64,000 bases of DNA from Anaeramoeba flamelloides. Taxonomy: Eukaryota; Metamonada; Anaeramoebidae. Shown piece by piece: positions 1 to 9,300 of the stretch (the first letter of the stretch is position 1; each line of letters starts with the position of its first letter). The stretch is from positions 9,052,001 through 9,116,000 of the forward strand of contig JANTQA010000029.1 of assembly GCA_027625915.1 (NCBI GenBank). Direction: 5' to 3'. Below the pieces are notes generated by a model that saw nothing but the letters and a program-made list of their open reading frames with translations, did no database searches and was not told where the DNA came from. A program made the translations under genes and the position numbers.

Positions 1-60
1 ACTTTTATTTTTTTTTTTTTTTATAAAAACAAAAGACATTCAAACCAACTAATAACAAAT
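1..60 (+). promoter_or_regulatory. 5' leader/proximal promoter of the GPX gene
   Basis: A T-tract followed by TTATAAAAAC and an A/C-rich leader directly precedes the ATG. The TATA-like string may be a core element, but AT richness makes chance occurrence likely. Confidence 0.25.
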
Positions 61-570
61 ATGGCACAATCAGCATTAGACTTTACAGTACAAGATATTG
101 ACGGCAACGACGTGGATCTTAATCAATATTTGGGAAAGGTTGTTCTTATTGTGAACGTTGCATCCAAATGCGGGTTCACTCCACAATACAAGGGACTACA
201 AAAATTATACAAGCAACAAAAAGAAAATGGTTTTGTCATATTAGGTTTCCCTGCAAACAATTTCTTATGGCAAGAGCCTGGCGACAACAACAAAATTAAA
301 TCATTTTGTACTTTAAATTATGGAGTCACCTTTCCAATGTTTTCAAAAATTTCGGTTAAAGGGAAAAAACAGGCACCACTTTACAAATATTTGACAGACA
401 AAAAAGTACATGGCAAAATCACTTCAAAAGTTTCTTGGAACTTTAATAAATTTCTGATCAACAAACAAGGCAAATTAGTTGCTCACTTTGGTTCAAAAAC
501 AAAGCCAGAAGATGAAAAACTGAACAAAATGATCAACACTCTTCTTGAAGAGACTGTTGAAGAGAACTAA
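61..570 (+). CDS. GPX: Thiol (non-seleno) glutathione peroxidase, 169 aa, single exon
   Basis: Reduces hydroperoxides with thiols; in non-seleno members the electrons usually come from thioredoxin. The sequence shows the peroxidatic Cys37 in NVASKCGFTPQY, a second conserved Cys83 in SFCTLNYGVTFP that matches the resolving Cys of thioredoxin-type enzymes, and the Trp126-Asn127 pair in VSWNFNKF. Length fits the family's usual 160-170 aa and no targeting peptide is evident. Two oddities: the usual FPCNQFG segment reads FPANNFLWQEPG (residues 63-74), so the middle Cys is Ala65 and the catalytic-tetrad Gln is Asn67. The start is the first ATG, in an A-rich context. The gene ends in TAA, tail-to-tail with a minus-strand exon 32 bp away. 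Family assignment is firm; the electron donor is inferred from Cys83. Confidence 0.97.
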   Translation: MAQSALDFTVQDIDGNDVDLNQYLGKVVLIVNVASKCGFTPQYKGLQKLYKQQKENGFVILGFPANNFLWQEPGDNNKIKSFCTLNYGVTFPMFSKISVKGKKQAPLYKYLTDKKVHGKITSKVSWNFNKFLINKQGKLVAHFGSKTKPEDEKLNKMINTLLEETVEEN

Positions 571-602
571 ATTCCCCTATTTTATTATTTTTTTGCACTT
601 TC

Positions 603-752
603 CTACAAACAATTTAATTCGTAATTTTTTTTCTGCTTCTTTACTTGAAAAATTTGAGAAACATTTGTTAACGTGAGTTGTTGAATCTTAACAGCCTCTG
701 GCTTAATGTTAATCAAATTAATTTCAATAAACACTGGGTTTATTAATAAAGT
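603..752 (-). CDS. 3'-terminal exon of an unidentified gene (49 codons plus TAG)
   Basis: A clean acceptor (TTTTTCTCAG) at 757-753 opens a 49-codon frame ending in TAG. Composition is varied and protein-like, unlike the surrounding AT-rich DNA, with segments INPVFIEINLINIKPEAV and KIQQLTLTNVSQIF. The alternating hydrophobic pattern with a central LTNVS resembles a beta-sandwich strand of ASH/MSP-like domains, but this is only a resemblance. No upstream exon could be joined with confidence: a candidate donor near 1035-1045 would be in phase but is weak. It lies tail-to-tail with GPX. It could also be a pseudogene remnant whose 5' part was lost. Confidence 0.4.
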   Translation of the reverse strand, partial: TLLINPVFIEINLINIKPEAVKIQQLTLTNVSQIFQVKKQKKNYELNCL

Positions 753-1496
753 CTGAGAAAAATGCGTATTTTATTGTAAATTCGTTTGTATTGAATTTTA
801 CAGTCATACACACCTTATTAAAAAAAATTATTATTGAAGAATATATCTTATTCTATGCTTAAAATTATTCATTGTTTATTCTGTTTAAAACTTTACTTTT
901 TGCTTTCTAATATAAAATTTATTAAATAAAATTTGAATCTTTCCATTTTTTCAAAGTAATTTTCGTTTTATTTACCTTTCTTGAGTATTTTCTATTGAAA
1001 TGAATATTTTACCATTCTTTAACAATGGTTGACAAAAAGACTCGAGTTAGATGATGATTTTTTTTTTTTGCCTAGATTAAAATTTGATCTCTCTTAGCAC
1101 ATCAAACTAATCTATAAAGTCAATCAAAAGCTACAATGAAATTTTATCAATACCAAATTGTGATGTTGATATGTTTTTTTAAAAATGTGAAAAGGAGAAC
1201 AATAACTAGATATTAAAAAAAAAAATTCCGAAATTAGCCATTATTCAAGAATTTTTTCTGATTTTCACAAAATAAATTTTCAGAAGCCAAAATGACTCTA
1301 AACATCGAAAATTCACTAAGGAATTACATAATAATTACTCTAAAAAAATGAATTTATTTTTTCAATAACATCTGAAGTTTATTTTTCAGATGAACTCCTT
1401 TTGGATCTGAAAAAAATTTAAATATCAACTTCCCATCTGAAAAAATATTTTCAATCTAAACTTTCTTATTCTTATATTCTTAGATTATCAGTCTTT
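753..1496. other. Non-coding AT-rich stretch
   Basis: No convincing ORF or element is seen. If 603-752 is a real exon, this must hold its upstream intron and perhaps earlier exons. A short coding-like run near 1030-1060 (minus) is the only hint. Confidence 0.3.
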
Positions 1497-1927
1497 CCAA
1501 GTCTACCATAAAATTTTAAATTAAATAGATTTGAGTATTCTATTCTTATTTAGCATTTTCAAAAAATTTTTAAATAAGAGTTATTATTCCAAAAAAATTT
1601 TCAATAAATGAGCTTTTAGTCAACTTTTTGAAAAATCGAAAAAAAAAATTTTTGAAGATTCTTGAAACACTTAAAAATATTGTTCAAAAAAGGTAATTTT
1701 TTAAAGATCAGTAAATATTGATATTTTTTTTGGGTTGTTTTGGACTAATAATTTTTAAGTTTCATAGGTTCTTGAATTTTTTGTTTTTCATTTTCGAAAA
1801 TTTGAATAATAGATCATTTATTATTATTTTTTTGGAATAATAACTCTTATTTAAAAATTTTTTGAAAAAGGAAAATAAGAAGAGAAAAATCAAATCTATT
1901 TTATTTAAAATTTTATGGTAGACTTGG
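1497..1927. mobile_element. Foldback/MITE-like element, about 430 bp
   Basis: The ends are inverted copies: CCAAGTCTACCATAAAATTT at the left reappears as its complement ending at 1927. The inverted match continues inward for about 100 bp, including a motif around GAGTTATTATTCC (1581-1593) mirrored near 1835-1850. No coding capacity is visible, so it looks like a non-autonomous DNA element. Only one copy was seen here. Confidence 0.6.
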
Positions 1928-2276
1928 AACGGCTGTAAAAATCTATATCAACATTCAAACTTGAAATTGATAAAATTTCGAGGTAGACTTTTATCAGATG
2001 TAATTTTTAAGGTATACAGTAAAAAATTATATATAATATTATTATTAAATAAATTTCAATAAAAGTTTTTTATGACACAATAGATTATCACGATATTAGT
2101 AATAAATCAGATATAGTATTATGTAATTATTATTCATCCATTTTTTGTATAAAAAAACCATAAAATAATTTACTCCACGGAATTTTGATCATTGTTTTGT
2201 AAACCATTTCGAAATATTTTGAAAATAAATCCAGAAAAATAAACAAAATGAAGAAAATCATTATAATGTTTTAGGG

Positions 2277-3051
2277 TTAAGGTATTAGCGTCACACTAAA
2301 TTTGCATATAACCAAAGTATGTTATAATGGGGTTTAAATGAAATTAGTGTGCATGGCTCAAATGACTCTAAAAAATCTATTAAAAATATTATTGAAAAAT
2401 TCAATTATTGGATTTTTTAAGAATAATCATAATTAAAAGTAGTTATTTTGAGATTTTTTTTTCTTAATTCCTTTTCCAAAATCTAAAAATGGAAACATCA
2501 AATTACAGTATTCTAGTAATTAATAATACATCTTTAGAATTTCCAAAAGTAACTATTTTAATAATTTTTTAATTTGAAAGATTTACTCAATAATCATCAA
2601 GATAATAAACCTAAAAAAATGATTTGTTTTGTTTTTTTTTTTATAAAGATAATGATATCAATATAATTCCAATATTTCAGAAATAATTTATTAAAAAAAT
2701 TCAGTGATTAATTATTTGTTTTTTTTTTAAAAAAATTAGAATTTTTTAACAACTAATCTATATTTTGCAACAAATTTCAGAAAGATATTTTTTCAATTTT
2801 GGAGTCTAAATATTGACAATTCAACCATTAAATTTGTGGTGATTATTAGATTTTTTTCCGAAATTCTTTGGGTTTTTTTACTAATACAAAGACCATAATT
2901 AATTGATGGAGAGCTACAAATATTACTACTCTAATAATAGAATTTTTAGAGACTTTTAAACAATATTGCACTTATGTGATTGAGGAAATCTACGCCCGAT
3001 AACAACATGCTTTAATCTAAGAGTTTTAATTGGTAGACGCTAATCTCTTAA
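2277..3051. mobile_element. Element A copy 1 (TTAA-flanked foldback, divergent)
   Basis: Begins TTAAGGTATTAGCGTC and ends GACGCTAATCTCTTAA, a terminal inverted repeat that continues about 70 bp through the AAAGTATGTT motif. It matches the better preserved copies at 21151-21908 and 45334-46081. There is no ORF, so it is non-autonomous. TTAA at both ends fits a TTAA target duplication, as in piggyBac-type elements, but TTAA could also be part of the TIR. Confidence 0.8.
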
Positions 3052-3091
3052 TAAGATTTTAAATGAGGATTAAAATCCTTTTTAATAATGT

Positions 3092-3281
3092 TAACTCCAC
3101 TTTTAAGACACAAACTTTCTGCAAAATTTAAGGGACAGAGGTATCTCAAATTAGAGAACTTTACTTGAATTTTTTTTCCACTAATTATTGGACTAGAATT
3201 TGAATTTTGTGCCTTAATTTGTGATTTTTTTTACATTAAATTTCTTTATATTTTTGTGTTTTATAAGTTGAACTAACTGTA
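3092..3281. mobile_element. Element B copy 1 (about 190 bp, eroded)
   Basis: Carries the inverted ends of the B family (CCACTTTTAAG...ACACAAACTTTCT left; complementary CTTAATTTGTGATT... and AACTAACTGTA right). It lacks the perfect CAGTCAGT terminus at the left. Confidence 0.65.
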
Positions 3282-3455
3282 AATATGGTATTTAACTTTT
3301 TATTTTCTTCATTTTAATATATCAAGATACTTCATGTAGAATTTCTAAAAAAATGAATTTTGTAATTTTTGATAGAAAGAGTGAAAAAAATGTGAAAATA
3401 GAACATTTTTAGGGAAATTTATTTTTTCTAAATTACCACTTTCGGATATAACATT

Positions 3456-4674
3456 TAATAGAGGTTTTGATGATAACATATATTATCATAATATTAACAA
3501 TAAAATCGTGATATTATTAAAAATCGTGATTAGTACAACTTTATCGAGATATTCACATTATCGCGAAAAAATGAAAAATTAAATTTTTGAGATAACCTTA
3601 AAAAAATCTTAACTTTAACAAAGTCTTGAGACTTTTACAACACTTTCCCCTTTCATAAATGTCAGAAAGTTCTTGTAAGTGTTGTGACTGTCTTCAAGTA
3701 TTTGAAAGTTTTGAAAGACAGAAAACTTTTAAAAAGGGAATGAGTTTGGTTTGTTGTGGAAAAAAATTTTATTCTTTTCATTTTTTTTTTAACAAAATAT
3801 AAAATCTCAACCAAAGTTTATGATCAAACTAATAATTACCCATTCCAACAATATAATTGAATATAGGATAGATGTATTTTCTTCCAATGGAGTTGTTACC
3901 TTCACAATTTTAAATAGCCAAAAAAGAATAAAGAATAATTTTCCTTCTTATTACTGATCGGTCAAACAAAAACCTCTAAGCTCTAATTGTGTTTTCTGTC
4001 CAATATAAAGATGCTCAAAGAAGAAAAAGAACAAGAAGACAAATCTATAAAAAATCTTAATAATTGGTGATCATCTGACAAGGATGTTGTGAAAGCTAAT
4101 GAAAAGTTTACCAACCCCTTTTAGCTTTCTGAGAATATTGAAAGTCTTTTAACCTAAGATCACATTCTTTAAAAAATGGATAAAGGGTTGGTTGTTTTAG
4201 AAGGTCTTTTATTCAACTCAATTTACTACACAACGATTAACTGAAAAAATATTTATTTCTATTTATTTCTTATTGTTGTTGATCTTAAAGGATCGATAGA
4301 TTTGTCAACCAAACAAAAACCAAAGCACAATAAAACTCTTGGATCTGATCCCTGATTGGATCAAGAATCTTTTTTGTTGTTTTTTCAAAGAATGACTTTT
4401 TTTTCACCTAATCTATTTTTTGATCAAAAAAAATTTTTTTGTTTAAATATTTTCTCAATTAGCCCAAAAACCCATCAACTATTTTATCTCGATTACTTTT
4501 TAATCGCGATATTTTGGCATTTATGGCTATTTTATAGAATTATCGCGATTTGTTATATTATCACGATAATATCAGAATATCGCGATTTTCTGATATTATC
4601 TCGATTTGATGGAAATTATCGCGATTTTTGTAACTTTATCGTGACATAATCATGTTATCATCAAAACCTCTAAT
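3456..4674. mobile_element. Element E, 1.2-kb TIR element with subterminal ATCGCGAT-type repeats
   Basis: Left end TAATAGAGGTTTTGATGATA and right end (complement of ATCATCAAAACCTCTAATA) form a terminal inverted repeat. Both subterminal zones carry many degenerate copies of the palindrome-like motif TATCGCGATTT/ATCGTGAT (3495-3570 and 4500-4650). Clustered subterminal motifs are typical of transposase-binding regions in hAT- and CACTA-like elements. No transposase ORF remains; the 97-codon frame at 4356-4649 lies wholly in repeat sequence. Related fragments lie at 32940-33795 and 59930-60195. Confidence 0.65.
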
Positions 4675-4699
4675 ATTTAAGTATATTATAAAAATAGAA

Positions 4700-5570
4700 G
4701 AATAATAAACCAAATATTTCATCCATGAAGATCTGAAAAAATAGATCATTTATTTTATTAACAAATATTTATGAATTTTGATGAAATTTAAAATAATTAT
4801 TAATATCCATTTTCAAATTTTCTGAGTATAAACTACGAAATTTTATTATTAAATTCAGTTATTTGAAAATATTTATTACTTTTTTTAGTTGAATTATTTA
4901 TTTAAATTCATATTAATTTTTGGAAATTATCAAAAAATAGAGAAATAAAATAAAGTCTATTAATAAATTTAACCTTTTTGTTTTTATTGGTAACTCACTA
5001 AAAAGATTAAGATTGTTTTATTAATTATTGATAAAAATAGTCTAATTAAAAAAAATTTTTTTAGTTATTTTGAAATTTAGATGTTTTAAAAATTATTTTC
5101 GGAGAATTTTTAATTTCAATGATTTGGTTATTTTTCTCAGATATTTTTTTGTTCAATAAAGAGAAAAAATTGAAAAGAACTGTTCTTTGAATAAATAAAT
5201 TATATTTTTTTCAAGTTTAATATAATAATTTTATTTTTTTAGGATATTAAGTTGGTTTTTTATACAGGTTTTTTTAGAACTTAGTGAATCATTTTTAAAA
5301 GTGTGCTTTTGTATATTCCCTTTACAGGCAATAAGATTTCAATCTTCTTTCAAAGAAAATATTTTTTTTTTCAATAATTCAGAAATATGTTTGATTTTAA
5401 ATTGTTCAAAAAACAAGAAAAAATGGAATAACTTTTAAAAATAATAATTAGTTTCCGAAAATAGCTTTAAAAGTAAGTTCTAGTTTTTTATAATCCTCCC
5501 AATTTTACTTTTGTTTGTATATTTCAGGATACTAAAAAATATTTTTGGAATTTGCTATTATATTTAACTC
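4700..5570. repeat. Dispersed repeat R3, copy 1
   Basis: Starts near GAAGATCTGAAAAAATAGAT and aligns by eye over hundreds of bases with 24926-26415 and 44415-45320, including a shared AAGATTTC...CTTTCTTTCAAAGA block. It carries no ORF or clear termini. Confidence 0.7.
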
Positions 5571-6346
5571 TGCTAATGTAAATATAAATGTTGTAAAAAA
5601 TAGAATTTTTACAATTTTCGAGAGAAACAAAGAGTTCCATAGATTTCTCCAAATTTTAATTATAGCAAAAATAGTAAACTGATTATTTTAATAGACTAAT
5701 AATAATTTTTATCAAAAAACCATTTGACAAACACCAATCTTTCGATTTTTAAAAAAATCCATTTGGTAACAAAGTATTGATGTTCACCATACGATTTTGT
5801 TGATCAAAAATCTATTCAAGCTGAAAAATCAAAATGAAATTTTCGTTTACTATTATCAAAATTAAGACAAATTTATGGAAGTCTTTATTTATCTGGAAAA
5901 TTGTAAATACTATATTTTTTACAACATTCCAAATTTCCACTTTTCAAGTTGATAGGTTTGAATTTTCTAGTCCCTTAACTAAAAAAACCATGCCCTAGTA
6001 TCCAATAAAAAAGGGATCAAACAAATAAATAGTGAACCTAAACTCTAATCTATTTGTGAGAAAACTCTCTTTAGAGATGGAAAAAAAAAGAAGGAAAATG
6101 AAGTGAATTTTTTTTCAATTTATTAATGGTAATAAATCTTTTGGAAATCTCAACTTCGAACAATTTGAATTCTGAAAAATATCACATATTTAGTTTCAAA
6201 ATAAACTACCAAACAAAGAAGTCGATTTATATTTTTATAAATTAAATACCAATAAAAAGATTCGAAATTCAAAATGTTGGAAAAATAACAATTTATTTTT
6301 TTAATAATTTCCACAATATTTCAGGTAGTAATTCCAAAAAACAATT
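5571..6346. other. 5' flank of the Ras gene
   Basis: AT-rich with no convincing ORF. ATATTTCAG at about 6318-6326 resembles a splice acceptor 20 bp before the Ras ATG, so the gene may have a 5'-UTR intron. Confidence 0.3.
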
Positions 6347-9300
6347 ATGGGAGAAAGAATGAGAATTGTAATTGTAGGTTCTGGCGCTGTTGGAAAGTCA
6401 GCTGTCACAATCAGGTTTCTTCAAGGGAAATTTGTTCAAAAGTATTTTTTTTGTTTTTTTTGTTTCACAACAGAAAGCTTTGGATGGAAAATAAAAAAAA
6501 AAAAAAAAACAAGAAATAATAAGCTTTTACCTCGAATCTGAATGGGACGGTTTTTAACCAACAACCCCTTTTTTTTACAATGATCCTATTTTGTTAAATC
6601 TCAAAAAAAAAAATACACTCACAAACAAACAAACAAACAAACAAACAAAAAAAAAAAAAAAGATATGATCCAACTATTGAGGACACTTATAGAAAAACAA
6701 TAACTGTTGATGCAAAATCAACGTTTCTTGATATTTTGGATACTGCTGGGCAGGAGGAGTATTCGTCAATGGAAGACATATATTTTAAAAACGGTGATGG
6801 GTTTATAATTGTCTATAGCATTACAAACAGCCAATCTTTTCGCAAAATCAATGAGATCCGAGAATCTGTAAACCATCAATTCTTTATTCTTTTTTCTTGT
6901 CTTGAGAATTTTTTTCAGATTGTTGGTTGCAAATTACAAATGTAATTTTGTTGTTTGTATTTTCAACATTTTCCTTTGTTGATTTTTTATTTTTTTCTTT
7001 TTGAATTCCAAATAAGCGAACACTAACACTCCAAAAAACGAAACTGTCCTTGTTTCTTTCTATTAACAATGATAAAAAAAAAATCATTTGATCAAGAGGG
7101 TTTGTAGTCTTGGTCTTGAGAAATTTAAATCTCGAGTTTTCCTAAAAAGAGAATTTTTTTCTCCCGAGATTTCATTAGAAATTACAATCAATTTGTGAGA
7201 TACGTTTGTTTGTTTCAAATTATTCGACTGTTTATAGCAAAAATAAATGGAACAAAATTTTCATTGGGCTTTCCAAAAATAAAACAAAATACCGAGAATT
7301 CAAACAAGCCAATAAAAGACCTGACTCGAAAAGGTGAAACTCATAATAAGATAACACTTGCAATTTTTTTAAGAGTTTAAATTTTGTTTTTGATCTTTTC
7401 AAATAGTTTTTTTTGGAAAGCTCAATGAAAATTCTGTTCAATTTATTTTTGCAACAAACAGTGTCAAGGAATCCAAGACTCTTGTAATTCATTGTTACTG
7501 TATGTTTCAAAATAAATTTAACAACATTTTCAACTGTATGTCCAAAAAAGAATTAAAAGTTAAGGCAAAATTAATAAATTCTAATAAGAAGTGTCGTCTA
7601 TTTTTTCCTTTTTAGAATTGGTAAGATTTAATGCTTTCTTGGAAATCTTTGATCTGTGTTTTTTTTGGAAAGCTGAAATAAAATTTTGGTCCTTTTTAAT
7701 TTGAAATTGACAGTACTCTTAATTGTAAAATAAAAAGATCAAAATTTTCAATCAGCTTTCCAAAAATTGTAAACCAAGAATTAAAATAAGTAAGAAAATC
7801 CCCATTCTAAAATGGTAAATTAATAAAATAAAGTTTCAATTCTAGGAATATTAAAAATTTGAAATGTTTACATGATTTATAAATTCTTTTTTTGGAAAGC
7901 TGAATGAAAATTTTGTTCCATTTATTTTGCAACAAATAGTAATTGAAAAAAAAAAAACAAAAAAACAAAACAAAAAAAAATCCTTGTTGTAAAATAAATC
8001 ATCAAAGTTCCCAATTCTAAAATGGAAATTTAATCAAGATTAAACAGAATTATACAACTGAATGTTTGAAGACTTTTAAAATCTTTTTTTGGAAAACTGA
8101 ATGAAAGTTTTCATCAATTTATTTTTCAAGAAATATTAGTTTCAAAAAACCAATTTGGATTTATTTGAAAAAAACAAGACACAAGAATTGCAGTTTCTAA
8201 ATATATTCAATGAAATCTAATCAAATAAAAAATAAATACAAAAAAGAAAATATTTGTATTGTTCCAATAGATAACAAAAAATGATTTAACTATATTCGTC
8301 ATTCACTTACCTACCAGTCAATGAAAAAATTCATAAAAAATGAAATAATAATCAAATCTTTAAACTTATTATTCAAAAGAAGGAAAGGGGGATTTATCTG
8401 TCTCCATTATCTCCTTTATTCTTTGGATTTATTTCATATTTTCTCTCAGAAAAAATCAAATCACTGGTATTACATGTCCAAATGTTTGCAGATGATCTGA
8501 TTTTACTTATGAAAGAATCACTAATAGAAATCAATTTTCAATTACAAAAAATATATAAAATAATAAGAAATTTTGGAACGAATCCTAAAAATGATAAAAC
8601 TAAAAAAACTCAAATACCAAATGAAATTTTATATAACATTGGAATTTGGCTAGATGAACAAAAATCATTTAAAATTTAATCTTGAAAAAGTTAAAAATAA
8701 ATTTCAAAAAATTAATCAATATTTTACAACAAAAAAAAATTACCAAATGGGTTAAAAATTTATTTTATCCAAGTAGTTTGACATATTCAACTGTTATCTG
8801 GATTAGAAATATTTGATCTAACACAAAAAGATTTCAGTTCAATAGATGTGTGGATAAATAAAATAATAACAAATTTTTTATTAATCCACCCACACTCCCC
8901 TAGACTTATATATAAAATTGAAGCTAAAATTGACTCAGCAAGAATAAAGATATATAAAAGAAGATTTAAACTAATTCAAAAATTAAAAATTTTAGATTTT
9001 CACGAAATAGTTTAAAATCTCAAATTTAGAAAACAGAAATTAGAAAATATTAACTGGCAATCGAAGACCTTAAAAGAACTAGAAATTGAGCTTGATAAAT
9101 ATCAAATTAAACAACTAGAAAATACCCAGTTGGAAAGTTCAAAATTATTTAAAAATTATTAGGTATAATAATAATATCAACAAACAGCCCTGTCGTCAAG
9201 TAACGTCAAGTGTCTAGGTTTTCCATAATTTAAAAGAAGAGAGAAAAATCAAAGATTTACTCAATTCTTTTGAATTCTGGAAAAGCTAACAGCAGGTTTT

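Noticed and set aside
4356-4649. 97-codon plus-strand ORF
   Set aside because: Lies wholly inside element E and its ATCGCGAT repeats; no conservation in the second copy; low-complexity Phe/Ile content.
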